A stretch of DNA of 64,000 nt. Origin: Stichopus chloronotus (Eukaryota; Echinodermata; Holothuroidea; Aspidochirotida; Stichopodidae). Numbering within the stretch: the first letter of the stretch is position 1; the number at the start of each line of letters is the position of its first letter. The position numbers and the translations under genes were made by a program. Shown here in pieces: positions 21,488 to 34,193 of this stretch. The stretch spans positions 21,849,091 to 21,913,090 of the forward strand of contig SFZH01000008.1 of the NCBI GenBank assembly GCA_021234535.1, read 5' to 3'. The notes beneath the pieces were generated by a model. The model ran no database searches, was not told where the DNA came from, and was given only the letters and a program-made list of their open reading frames with translations.

Positions 21488-24400
21488 TTGTGGCTGGGCA
21501 ATTCCGTAAACTAGTAAACCTTTCCACCAAAAATTAAAAAAGTTGAATCATTACATGTGTAGGCTATCAAATGAAAGCTAAAACTGTCTAGTTTCATATG
21601 ATGCTGTACATTTTGTGATAGAACATTGGGTTAAGTCATAAAATTTTAGTCTGTGAGTCAACTGTAAAATCTCAAATTTGCTTCAAAAAAATTATCCAAA
21701 AGCAAATTGCATATTCTGGCCTGTATATCCTCAGAGGTTTAAATGTTCTTGCATTTGATTAAATGATGTAATATAAAGGTCTAGTTTTGGAATTGACAAA
21801 ATTGCAGAAATTTTCAGTTTTCCAAAAAATGACAAATTTTCTACTGTCACTTATTACATGTACGTCTGTCACAGAAAAATCACATTTTTTAAAATTTCAT
21901 ATAGAAGCAAGTACCCAGAATTCGAGACATTCTCAATGCAATGCATATTTGGTATGCTTAAAAACTACATGTTGTGGCTTTGATCCCTGGCCTTTTGTAT
22001 TTTTGGAAAATGCTGTGACAGACGTACTTATTTTTGGTACGTCCATCACATGTACGTCCGTCACACTATTTTCTTAGACTTTGTTTCCAAGTATCAGCAC
22101 GCTTAATCTCAACATCACCTTTGTAAGTAACGGAATAGCCCATTTACACAGACACTGGGTAGTTTTTGGCTGCTCCATTGACATAAAGGTAGAAAAGTAT
22201 TGTGTACACTATGCATGTGGTGCCAACTGTCATAACTTCTGTCATTGGTTGGTGCTTTGCAAGATTAGCATGACAAAGAACCACATGCATGGTGTTTGAC
22301 CACATGCACAATATGGTATGCTTCTGTGTAGAACTAACACTTTCATGTATTAGACCATCAAGCCATGAACATCAAGCAATCAACACTCATCACTCAATGC
22401 TGTCTTGTTTGCTGAGAAGTTGCAAGCGTACAAGAAGCAGTCTTCAGTACTGACAGAAGACAAAAGTAAAAGCAAATGATAGCTAGGTGCTCCTCTAGTC
22501 CTGTTGACAAACCCTTTCTAGCCTGTTGAGATATTTCAAGAAACTAGGGGTCTAAGTTTTGCATAGTTGAAGTTAATGTGACGTGCCAAACATTAAGTGA
22601 TCAATGCACTAAATTTCAAATGAGCTTATCACTATAACAGAGGCAGTAGATTAATTTCAGGTGAGAGATGTAAGGAGGAAGGCAATTAAGATCTCATTAC
22701 CCCAAAGATACAGTAGGCCTATAGATGTGCAGTAGGTCAGTACATGGCAAATTCTGAACTTACTGTTGGTGACTGTACTCTGATTGATACACTCCATGTT
22801 GACACAATATTATGAGAAAATTCCACTGTGCCTTCCATCATACTGTAAGCCATGCTGATTGATCTATGGTGTTTAGATTCAGTGAAGTTTAAAATGTACA
22901 GTACTGTGGCATGAATTCCACAGTACTGTACTGTACAAGAGTAGTACTTAAATCACGCACCATATTTTTCTAGGCAAGTTTTCCTTCAGCAATAAACCTG
23001 TAGGCCTATACGTATGTCGTTGGGAGAGAAAGTTTTTATAATTTTTGTGTTTCATAGAGGTGCTAGAGGCAAAATCAGGACCAGAAATCCCAATTTCTAG
23101 GGAAGTATGTCCCTTAATTTAGGTCTGTCTACTGTCTAGGCCAATACAGAACTGTACTAGTCATACCTACAATACTGTAGTCCACTTAAATTTACTCACA
23201 GTGTTTAGAGTACCAAAAAACAAAAAAAAAAACATATCCTTGTGGGGTGGTTGAGGAGCAGTGAGCACTACCCTGAATATCAAGGACACTGTTATATGTG
23301 TAGTGTTAAAGTATTGTGAAATGAAAGGTCCATCAACTGTAGGCAGAATACACAATTTTTAGTACTCATACAACTGCACTGTTGGGTTATTTTATTGCAA
23401 CTTATTGGGTATATGTATATAGGGAACATGAAAATATTAGTTTACTGCACAATGGCTCATGTCAAAGGAAAACTATCTCCACACATTTCTTATAACAGAA
23501 CATAATGCCCTCAGCTAAGGAGAGGCAGAGGAAAGGTCGTGAACTATTGAAGAAAGATCCTGCAAAATGGAAAACAATCCTAGAGAAAGACAAGGCAAGA
23601 AAGCAAAAGAAGAGGGAGGCTATGAAGAAAAACAAGATTAAGTGGACAGAATACAGAGTGGCGGAAAATGCACGAATGCGTAGGTTGAGGGCTAAACCAA
23701 AAGTGAAAGCTACTCCCAATAAAGAAATACCTCGCCAACCTCTGGGAGAACCTTCACCATATCGCTCCGTGCAAGCCAAAAGGACAAAACAACCTTTTAA
23801 TTGCTGAAACATCTGATTCCCTAAACAAAACTGAAGTACTCATACGAAAGCCCAGCGAGACTGACAGTGATGGTGAGCTAGAAGAAGATGTGGAAGAATT
23901 GTGTGAAAATGACTGTGAAACTACAGCGCTGGATCCACTAGATTGTCTGCATATTTGAAAAGACTTACAAATAGGGGACTGGGTGATTGTTGAATACATG
24001 CAGAACACCTTCCCTGGTGAAATTTCAGGATTTGCTGTTGATGAGCCTCAAGTTAGAGTTAAAGTAATGCATAAGTCAGGGAGTAATTGGAAATGGCCTA
24101 CAGGCAAACCTGATGAAATTTATTATTTCCGAGACCAGATTTTGAAAAAAAATTGGACATCCTGTTCCAATTGGCAACAGGGGGCAATTTACATTCGATT
24201 TTTGAGACTTTTCAGCAGGAGTGTTAACGTTACACATTAATATTCAAGAAAACTCAGTGCTTTGTTTTAATTCACATTGTTACTGTTTCTATTTCAAGTA
24301 AAGTTTCATAAAAGTGTTTAATGTGTTCATTCCAAGCAGAAGAAGAAAAAATTTTCATGTTCTTTATGGTTCTTTACATTGTACTTACTCTACACTGTTT

Positions 24401-24900
24401 TAAGCGAAATACACTGTTAATGAGACAAACGTAAATTTGTGAAGTGTGTAATCCTTTGAGTATATAGTACCTTTCACTGCTTTCATCTTAGTTGTTCATA
24501 TTTGGATACACTGAAAAAGATGCAGCATTCTATACAACTGTAAACACTGGTAGCTCCTCGAGGAACCCTGTCAAAAATTAACTTTCAAGTATACCAAGTA
24601 GCATTTTTATTTGTGACGGACGTACACTTGCTGATTTATTTCACAAATGTACGTCCGTCACAAAAATTTGTACATCCGTCACAAGGACATTTTTTAAAAT
24701 ACTAGAGCAAAGTGGCAAAGACTTAAACTGATTGTTACTGATTTATTTAGTAAAGAGTCTCCTTTATAGTATCTATAGCAGTTTTAGTTTGTACACCATT
24801 CCAAATCACAGAAATATTTAAAACAGAATTTGATTTGAAAAAAATCACTTTCTGTGGGTACGTCCGTCACAGGGAGGTTTTTGGGATATTTTTGTGGTTT
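21488..24900. mobile_element. Putative DNA transposon remnant with GTACGTCCGTCACA subterminal motifs
   Basis: Copies of a 14-bp motif lie in two clusters: left at 21,860, 22,014 (reverse), 22,037 and 22,052; right at 24,612 (reverse), 24,649, 24,670 and 24,858. Five have one mismatch or none. The clusters enclose a decayed gene (23,505-24,240). Clustered motifs at both ends around one gene are typical of transposase-binding subterminal repeats. No terminal inverted repeat or target duplication was found. The left edge may be the gypsy truncation point at 21,487. Ends are approximate. Confidence 0.5.
23505..24240 (+). pseudogene. Transposon-type gene, internally deleted (unknown family)
   Basis: The first frame (23,505-23,807) starts MPSAKERQRKGRELLKK and is very rich in Lys/Arg, a likely DNA-binding N-terminus. 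An acidic stretch follows in another frame (ETDSDGELEEDVEELCEND), broken by a TGA at about 23,956. The last frame has GDWVIVEYMQNTFPGEI and VKVMHKSGSNWKWPTGKPDE. I recall this N-terminal/C-terminal pairing from multicopy uncharacterised invertebrate proteins; a name cannot be given. The segment linking the two ends looks much too short for a catalytic domain, so an internal deletion is likely. Flanking motif clusters suggest the gene belongs to a DNA transposon. Confidence 0.5.
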
Positions 24901-25344
24901 CTTCGGAGGGACAAGGACTGATATACCATGTAGTAATATAAGAAGCCAGGTGTTCCACAAAACCAAAATAACCAGAAAGCCAAAAGGCTTTGTGATTCCT
25001 TGCCACATGGTTATATTATAACAAAGTTGAATTATCCACATGACAAGTATAAGATCACCTGCAGTTATTTTTTTTGATACACCACAAGCCTTTAACTCAA
25101 AATGATCTTTATTTTGGGTAACCTGACATGACCGTGACATTTGATGTCCACCAAAAGCAATAGGGATCACCTACCCAGTATGGCCAACCCACACATCAAG
25201 TACAGACAGTATGATATCAGTCAACATTACCCTTCTGGAAAGTCACTACCACATTTCCAACACTGGGCTTTGTTTGTACCATTTCTTTTTGGCGCTGTCC
25301 CAGTTTTTTGGTAGTTTACTTTGTACTGTTTCCACTTTTGGTCC

Positions 25345-25960
25345 TTAAATTTCTGTAGCATTTTGATCCGAGCTCATAAGTGCTCTCCCTAAGTCAAATA
25401 TCTCAGTTAAGTTGCGGTTCGGTTCCTTCAACACTCTTCGCCGCAATCGTGACGAACTGCAACTTTGAATTATATGTGATTTGATTTCTTTATCTATATC
25501 CATAAACTGACAATAATTTGCTAATTGCCTCAGCCTGGTGGTAAACACATCCAACGTTTCGCCTTCCCCTTGCTTCGCTTGACGAAACTTGAAAATCGCA
25601 TATTCAGTTTTTTTTATAAGTTGAAAATACTCCGTCAGCTTGGTTTTTGCTGTGTCATAATCTGTAGAGTCTCCAGTTTCATTAAGTGTTTGAAATATTT
25701 CAGCTATGCTTTCCCCTCCAAAATGAAGTAACATTGCCCCTTTTAAGAGCTTCATCCTTGATATCAAATGCAATGAAGAAGTTTTCCAATCGAAGTAGCC
25801 ATTTCTCCCACTGCATGCCAATACTTGCATGATCCGAATTATCTCTGAGACTGAACTCAGGAAAATGTGGACAGGACATAATCAATTTTCTTCTAGTATT
25901 AAGGTCTTCCTTAAAGGTTTTCAGAGTCCTTAATAAAAGGATCCCATCTTCATCGCCATT
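25345..25960 (-). pseudogene. gag: Second Ty3/gypsy gag fragment
   Basis: Minus-strand frames read WEKWLLRLENFFIAFDIKDE, then after a shift in a G run near 25,738 LLHFGGESIAEIFQTL, KLTEYFQLIKKTEYAIFKFR and TLDVFTTRLRQLANYCQF. This is the capsid region of a Ty3/gypsy lineage different from that at 15.9 kb. The zinc knuckle and pol are absent, so only about 600 bp remains. Confidence 0.8.
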
Positions 25961-26436
25961 GTGAGATTTTGAGAAAACACACTGGAGACTCAGCAATGCA
26001 TCTTGCTACTTGTATTTCTGATGATATATACAGTAACTGCAGATTATTCTCATACTAGTAAATATTTATGGAATGCCTTAATATACACAGGAGACAATCA
26101 GTGGTAGACTGGGCAGCAGTCAACTTTGTTCTATCAAAGAGATAAATGAAGCGCAGGTGACAGCTATCTGACCCCTTGACCTCCCAGTTACTGAGACAAC
26201 CTATGGCGGCCTCTGAGGGAGTGTTTGAAAAGTAAAAAGTTATTCTCTACTTACAAATGCAGTATATTGAAAATACTATTTCAAACATGACATGGTCCTG
26301 AGTGGCTTCCATAGGCTGGGAAAATGATATTTCAAACATGACATGGTCCTGATTGGCTACCTTAGGCTGAAACAGCTTAAGAAAGTTTGCAATGACAAGC
26401 ATCCCTATTGAGTTAAGTGTGTGAAAGGAATCAACA

Positions 26437-26840
26437 AATGCCAATAGTAATTTGGTACAATCTAGCCCAATATATATTTGTACGGTAGTTTATAATAACC
26501 ACAATAATGGTGTTTAGGCTATTGTCATTGTTTTATAGTGAAAAATTATCCCTTCCTTTCTATTGATAAGCATTAAATTTCACAGGGTCATGAACCTGTT
26601 AATAACAGACAACCTTATCAAGTTTACAACAAATCTGACCTACGGATAAGGAACTATGGCAGTTTTAAAATTTTTTATGTTTTACCCCATAACCTCATTA
26701 ATATGCAAGATTTGGACACCAAAAACAATAGGGATCATCTACTCAATATGGGCAACCTACATGCCAAAAATGAAAATACTCAGAGTTACCCTTCTTGAGA
26801 TAGAGTGTTTACGAGCAACCGTCACACACACCCTTACCTA
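26437..26840. repeat. Dispersed repeat, inverted copy of 9,225-9,642
   Basis: Matches the reverse complement of the 9.2-9.6-kb repeat from the CAATAGTAATT stretch at its left through TTACGAGCAACCGTCACACA at its right. Just before it (26,270-26,370) a ~57-bp direct repeat around TTTCAAACATGACATGGTCC occurs twice. Confidence 0.8.
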
Positions 26841-28573
26841 CGAGAGTGCCTTATGGAGACCATGGGATTCACACCTAAGGCTAAACACACTATCCAGGAA
26901 CATGCCTTAATTGTGGATCTGCCTTATGGAGACATTCTAAAGGGATGGTTTTCTGATCTTACATAGCCCCACCAATTTGGATACACTCATTGCATTGCAT
27001 CCAAGTGTCAAAAGCAGCAATGAATTTGTTGAAAGGTCAGTATAATTTTCCACACTGACAATGTAAATGATGTAGATATTTTTCAGTTGTTAGAGACAGA
27101 GTCCTTTTAATTCCAATTCTAAACTTGGCAGAATATACTTGGTGCTTTTTTTTGCATTTAATTGGCCTTAAATAATAAATATGTATGCCTAGCTAGGTAT
27201 ATGCATCCTATACTGTATATCAGTACTGTGGTGTACACTGTAGGTATATTGTTATAATATATAGTGTAGGCCTATAAGCCTAGGCTATAGATTGTAACTC
27301 ACTGTGTGCTATACAGCTTAGGCCAAAGGAATAAATGCATTCAGAATGAAGTACCTGTACGTAGGTAAGACAGTTAAGGTACACTGAGGAGGTCCTGGGT
27401 CAACAAGGACCATGCTTAGACCTGTAATTTATAGGCTAAGTACTTAGCCTGGCCCACAGTGCCAGCTAGGCCTGGTCCCATACAGCATAGCATGCATGGG
27501 GCTACTATGAGTCAATCACCTAACAAACATTTTAATCATAAAAATATGAAAACATTATAATAATTAACTTGACAAAAGTATTCATAAAGTTGCCCAAATC
27601 ATTCTAATACTTTTTTGCTTGTGTTAAAAATGAGTAATTACTTGGAAAATTGATCTTGAATTGAACGTGGCCGTACACAACACTAGGCTTATGGTGAAAC
27701 CTTGAGTGGAACACGTCAGAATGAAATCTATCAAAATATTGTTTATCATCAAATAAATATGTAATAATGTCAAAAGACAATTGATAAAAATATGGCTACA
27801 TCTCGAAATATATGCCCTGCAAGGCTCATTTCAAACGCACTTGTTGACCCTGCGTGAAGACGATCGTTGTCAAGTCAATTAGATAAAAATATCATATACC
27901 TCAAAATGACAACAGGGCCTATTTCAAGAGTACATATGGAGTGTCTTCAAATCCGTTCGTTCACTTTCGTTTGCTATAACAAACTAATAACAATTAGTTA
28001 AAGACGGCTTGTGCGGTCTAGATTTTAGGGAGGGGAATGAGGGGTAGGTGGAATTAAACGTCTGAATACGACATAATTACGGAATAAAACACAACATTCC
28101 TGAAATATTTCAGAAATTTGCAGGGCCAATTTCAAAAGTACATATAGTCAACATCCTATCTTTACAAGTTGAAAGACGGCTTGCACGGTCTTCATTTTAG
28201 GTAGGGGAATGAGGGGTAGGTGGAATTAAACGTCTGAATAAGACGAAACATTCATGAAATATTTAAGAAATCTGTAGGGCCTATTTCGAGAGTATATATA
28301 GAATGTCTTATTCACATCCTATCTTTACAAGTTAAAAGTTACAACTTATTTCGAGTTGTATATCTTCAACTGATAGACATTGGTACGAAATAGCGCCCTG
28401 CCTGTATTAAGATTTCCAGGGCCTATTTCGAGATATATATGTCTCATCTTCTATCCAAATTTTGAATGAGAGTTTTACCACAGACATTCTGGTTGATATT
28501 TTGGTACAATTTGAAACATATAAGGAACACTGCTGAAACTTGACTGTGAGCAAAACTCTCCATGGAAACGAAC
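26841..28573. repeat. No gene seen; degenerate tandem repeats near 28.0-28.4 kb
   Basis: Unclassified AT-rich DNA. Between about 27,990 and 28,340 a ~170-bp unit occurs at least twice, marked by AGACGGCTTG and GGGGAATGAGGGGTAGGTGG (28,033 and 28,203), with GGGCC(T/A)ATTTC blocks between. A stretch at 28,455-28,540 resembles 34,675-34,745. No exon recognised. Confidence 0.55.
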
Positions 28574-28636
28574 CCCTTAGCTCAGTGGAATACTTAATAA
28601 GTATTCGATAAGTATTCAACAAGTATTCGAACGCTT

Positions 28637-28990
28637 AAAATAAGTATTCGAACGCTAAGCTTAGTCTTCAAGAGATCCGAATACTAGCTGCAGGTCATCT
28701 TGAACGCTAAGAAAAATGCCCTTAGTATTCAGATACATAAAATAAGTATTCGAACGCTAAGCTTAGTCTTCAAGAGATCCGAATACTAGCTGCAGGTCAT
28801 CTTGAACACTAAGAAAAAATGCCCTTAGTATTCAGATACATAAAATAAGTATTTGAACGCTAAGCTTAGTCTTCAAGAGATCCGAATACTAGCTGCAGGT
28901 CATCTTGAACGCTAAGAAAAGATGTCCTTAGTATTCAGATACATAAAATAAGTATTCGAACGCCAACCATAGCGTTCAAGATCTGAACGC
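28637..28990. repeat. Left subterminal tandem array (~103-bp unit), copy 1
   Basis: Unit starts at 28,637, 28,739, 28,842 and 28,945 (last partial). Each has AAGTATTCGAACGCTAAGC, a GAATACTAGCTGCAGGT block and CTTAGTATTCAGATACAT. Copy 2 of the element carries unit starts at about 36,962, 37,066 and 37,170 only. Confidence 0.85.
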
Positions 28991-29484
28991 TTAATGTCCT
29001 TCAAAGAATATGCTGCACTTAGAATTCAAACATGACTCAAAGTATATCAAACATCCAGCATATGCATTGAAAATCTCAATGCTTATGTCTTTCAAAAGTA
29101 CTCAGAACCCAGAAGTGCTGCATGCCCTGTTTACATTCCATCTCTCACACAGGTTACTCTACACCACTACAGGTATGTGCATGCACCACTTTACTGTCAT
29201 TTTCTGTCTGATCACAGTATCAAAAATGACGTGGTACGGGTCAATGGAAGTTCTACCGTACAGTGTATCTATTTGATTTGTGTAGTCAGAAAGTGACTCA
29301 GACATGAGGAATATCGAGAAAGAGTGGGGCAAGTGATTTTGAATAACCTTACAAAATAAAGTACAAACACTGTCATTTAATGCTTGTATTTGCTTCGAAG
29401 TAGAAGAAAAGACAATTTTTTCTGCATTTTGATAAAAGTTAAATTTATGTCTTAATTCTGCAGTTAACAGGTAGTCAATGTTCC

Positions 29485-29850
29485 ACTAAATACCATATCC
29501 AAAGATATGGGGCCCCATATGGACAAACATATGGGACCATACATGTCTGCACCCAAAATCTGTGAGGGGCCGATATGGATCAGCTGACCCAAATAATTAA
29601 AATATCTTATGGCCCATATAGGGTATGGGTTCTATGTGGGCAATTGTCCTATATGGGAACCATAACTATATCCCATATGGGTCATATGGTTATCTGGGCT
29701 GGCCCATGTGGGCCCCTCACAAATCTTTTGTGTAAAAACACATGGGCGGGCCCCATGTATGGATTCACCTATATCGGCCCCATGTGTGATCTAGCTGCAG
29801 GGCCAAATGTTACCAGGGGAGAAACCTATATGTCTAAGAAGGTTAAATAA
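29485..29850. repeat. Inverted-repeat-rich CATATGGG segment (possible nested MITE)
   Basis: Dense in ATATGGGCC/GGCCCATAT palindromes. CTGTGAGGGGCC at about 29,560 is answered by GGCCCCTCACA at about 29,712, so the segment can fold into a large hairpin. A matching segment lies at about 37,715-38,060 in copy 2. The 91-residue open frame here is a by-product of the repeat. Confidence 0.5.
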
Positions 29851-32800
29851 TATATTTGGCTAACTAATGCTATAGCCAAGCCCCTAACTACAAATTTAAA
29901 GTGCCATTCATTTTAAGTAGATGTCTAGCCCTAATGTTAGGCGTAACAATGTTAGGCTAGTATTAATCACTTCTGTGAAATTGCTTTTGCCTTGGCCTTT
30001 ACAATATGTAATGAGTAGACAAATTTTGTGGATCATCCATGGTTTTACCTCTTACAGTATCTAGATGATCATCAAGTCAGAAAGAAGTAACAATTAAAGC
30101 AAGACAAATAATTAATCCCATGGTCCACTGGTACCTCTTCAGTCTTTTAAACTTGAGATCATAAGCCTTAATTCTCACGCCTGTACAGGCACCACTAACA
30201 CTGAACAGACTGCACTAGTCTGATAGTACTGTAGTTGTATCTAGCTGTGCTGCAAATTGCAGTGGCAGACGACACTGCCCATAGCAACTAACATTCCACT
30301 GAGTAGGGTCTGTAGCTATAATATTTTACAATTTAAATGCAAAACATCATTTTTCTCTGTATTAAAATAAAGTGGTAGTTTTTAAAATGTATAATAGTGG
30401 ATAAAATATGTTTTAAACATTTTTTTTGTAATAAGAAATAATTTAACACAAAAGTAATTAACTGAATGAAGATAAGTACGTGGCCACACAGTCTGCAAGG
30501 CGGTAAGCACAACTTAACTAAATCAACAAAATGTCAAAAGTGCTCATCTGTAGTCTGCTCGCTGCTGCATGATGATAGCTCATTTTACTAAGCTCTTGAT
30601 TTCTACTTGCCTTCATTTCAACAGTGGTAAGGCTTAAAAGTTTCATTTGCTGCAGATCGTGGGTTCTGTGAAACAAGAAATTTAGGCCTTATTCATGCAA
30701 GGGTCGACTGAATTCAGCTGGCACTCACAGTACATGCAATAGATGTGTAGCCTAACAGTAATGCATAGTACTAACATTAGGCCTAGGCATAATACAATAT
30801 ACCATATGGACTAACAACATTAGACCAAGGTCTAGGCTTTCACCTAATTAGTAGAAACGCTGGGCCTAGTTCAGCATGCTGACTAATTCCCCTAATGTGC
30901 ATAGGCTTAGGACCTCTATCATTAGGCTAACTAAAAGTCATGCCCTGTATGTTAAAATTGGCTGTAGCCAAGGATACGTGGTAGATATGTGATCAGTGCC
31001 ACCAATCAGGCTACCATACGCTATCTATAATTTGGCCTATAGATAATAGAGCCAGTACAGTAGTAGGCCATATAGTATTAGCTGGCTAGTACTAGAGGCT
31101 TGCAGGGCTAGACAAAAAATGTAAAAGCTAATTCAAGTTGAACAGGCTATATAGGGCCCATACACTCAGTGTTACTTGGAATGTCATTAACATTAACACA
31201 GTTGCAGCAAGCTTCCTCAGAAAATCAAAACGTACGTTCCCCTATTTTCGTGCATCCCTATTTTCATGAAATCTGTCATAAGCTCTTTGTGTGCTTTGCA
31301 ACAGATACCTGTAGAAGACATTTTAGTCTATACTGACCTGTCACTTACTTCCTTCAAAAGGACCTTACAGTGGGCCTAATTTAGGTGAAAATGCTTCACT
31401 AGAAACCATAAAATGATATGTACCTTAACTAAATTTCATTGTATTAGTATTAGCATTTCCCCTTAGTTTTGGCATCATGACACAATGGGCCTAGCCTATA
31501 CTGAATGAAATCGCTGTATTTTTCGAGAATGTCCTTCCAACTGCAGCCTAAATAATGCTTTTACTATAAGTAGCAGTAGCAGGACTGAAGGTTCAAGCAT
31601 ACTTAATGTGTGCGGTTTGGGGGTCAGTTTAAAAGGGGGAGTTAGAAAGGTTGCAATATCATTAAGGTGCACGAAAATGAACCCAGTGCTGACAGGGTGA
31701 TGCAACATAAACTTGATCATCCCCTCAAACTTCAAAGAATCAACTAAAAGTTTCAACTCTAACAAGGTAAGGAAAGCTGTCAAAAAGTGTCAGTGTACTG
31801 CACATCTGCTTTTCCATTAAATTTTATCTTCAATTAGGGACTTGCTAGCTATTTTCCAACTTTGTTTCATGAAATACGGGCTTCCATGCTACTACTATGT
31901 AGGCCCAAGGCGTTACATCAGTTCAGGCCACACATTCACAAATCCATCTTAAAGGTCATGCCCTCCCCCTCTTAAATTTTGTTATGACCAGGCTCTGAGA
32001 GGCATCTTTCCACGAAATTATCAATGGCCACTTTTGGCTGCCATTTATTATTGTTTCTCACCATTTTCAAATAGGCCTAGACCATGGCTATATTTTGGTC
32101 TTGGATGAGTGAAGTTTGGCCTTTGTGTAACATGAAAATTGAAATGGTTACAAATATTGAGGCCATGTTTCAGAGTTGAAACTCATCAGTTAACTATGAC
32201 AATTTATTCTTGTCTAGACTAATGTGAATAATTTTCCTTGTAGTATTGGACAACCTGTTTACAGATCTGCTATATTGGCCCCTTTTTCTTAGCTACAGTA
32301 TAACCTAGTCATCTGCTCTAAAACTAGTAAAAGTGCAAAGAGTTAGCCTACAACTTGTACTATGCATGCATTTATTTTGTCATTGGTGATAATTGTAATC
32401 TTATGTATTCACTGAGAAGTTAAAAGAACAGTCCATACCATCCACAAACTCCTGTCACAAATGGAGAATATTCAGTTATTAAGACAGCACACCACCAAGT
32501 AAGAGCATCAACCAAACCACTTGGTACAGAAAATACTGTAAAATTGCAATGAGTTTTACAATGAATAACATTAGAGGTAAATTATCTTTATGAATAATTC
32601 ATACTCTAGGCATGACGACATGAATGTCACACGATGGTTTTCTTTGCTTTTGTTTCTGTGCAACTTTACTGTCATAGTTTTCATCCATCTCTGAAATAAA
32701 CTGGCAGTTTTCATCGACTAGGAGCAGATTGCAGGTCGTCTATCTGTAGTTAACTGCTTGATATTATTATGGATTTTACATGAATATTTTGTACCTGTAT

Positions 32801-34193
32801 CTGCCTTAACCTTAAATACACTTTACAACTTACAGTACTATTAACCCTTGCACAGCCAGTGTCCATTACTTAGACACCACCCCTTTAAGCCTTTTTATAT
32901 ATGTAGCACACAACCTCAAAACAGATTTGAATTGTGTTCTCTCTCGAGCTCTCTTCACAACATTTTCATAACATTGCTTGGTTTTTTTCATTAACCAACC
33001 ATTCAAGCTTAAACTTGAAAGCAGCAAATTCTACAGCCTTGGAAACATATGTGGAAAAAGGAGACCCCAAAAAAGATTTTGTGATAAAGAACTAAAAGCA
33101 CACACCTTCTGCACAACAAGGTGGGATGATCAAATTACAATAAAAAAAATGTTTGATTATGTTAGTCAGGTATACTTACAGTAAATCCTGTGTATCTTTC
33201 AATTCACAGTGGAAAAGCAATTTGCTAATGCAGTACTAAAAAGTAAACTGCTATCCAGTACATGTACAGAGCTCTACTTTAAAACGAAAAAGTAAATTTC
33301 TGAGGCCCTTTCCAAAGGTTTGAATTTGCCTATCAAGAGATAGTAAACTTTGGTAACCACGGGAGCAAAACTGTCATACACGTGTAATGGATAAAGGGTT
33401 GATATTTACAAAATGATATGGAGCAGATTTTGGAAATAGCTTGAGACCCTGGTTTTCAACCAGAAATTTTCCACAAAGTGCACAACGCCAGGAGAGGTTT
33501 GAAGATGAAGAATCATTAATCATTTATTAGCCATGAAGTCACGTTTATGAGACATTTAAGAAACTGAAATACTTCTGTTACTTCAATTAATTGTTTGCTG
33601 TTGTGATTGCTTAAAAAAGATAATAAAATATAACTTTATTGCCAAAGACTGAGAAATTCTGTTTTCTGGATTAGTTCTTAAATCAGTGTAAGTAATTCTA
33701 AGTGTAATTCTGTTTCATTATTTATTGGATCCATATAACCATTATAGTGATGTAAGGAATTAATGCACAAATGCATGCTTAACATTTGTCAGTGAAGACT
33801 AGCTAGCAACCTTTAATTAACATTTTAACGTACACTATGTTGTTCATGGCCCTATGCGCTAAGCTCATTCAATAATTCAGTTCTGATCAAGGATACGCTT
33901 ATAGCTGACATTTGAAGGCTTTAATTAGCTAAGCGTTCAAGTTAGTATTCGAATGCTTAACTAGTACTCAGCTCAGAAGAACGCTTAACGAACGCTTAAT
34001 GGCATTCAAACACTAATTAGCATTTAAGTATTCGAACGCTTAGCTCATTTAAATAATTCGGCTCAGAGGAACGCTTAACGAACGCTTAATGGGGTATCAT
34101 TTGTTGTGGTTGGAATAAGTGTTCGAACGCTAAGGTGAACACTTAATGAATACTTATAGAATACTTATTGAATACTTAAATTTTGCTAAGGGA

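Larger units (their letters stand above)
28574..34193. mobile_element. CCCTTAGC-TIR element, copy 1 (5,620 bp)
   Basis: Starts CCCTTAGC and ends GCTAAGGG; inside both ends lies AAGTATTCGATAAGTATTCA-like sequence in inverted orientation. It is flanked by a 2-bp duplication AC. Subterminal arrays of TTCGAACGCTTA-type motifs occupy about 28,590-28,990 and 33,925-34,190. It is nearly identical along its length to 36,901-42,635. The longest open frames are under 100 residues and none shows a known domain, so it is non-autonomous or its source gene has decayed. The superfamily is not recognised; a 2-bp duplication with subterminal repeats would fit an EnSpm-like element, but the terminus is not CACTA. 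Confidence 0.75.

Noticed and set aside
24784..25170. 128-residue minus-strand frame with hydrophobic segments
   Set aside because: No domain; overlaps a CGTCCGTCACA motif and repeat-derived sequence.
29575..29850. 91-residue frame rich in Gly-Pro and Tyr
   Set aside because: Produced by the CATATGGGCC palindromes.
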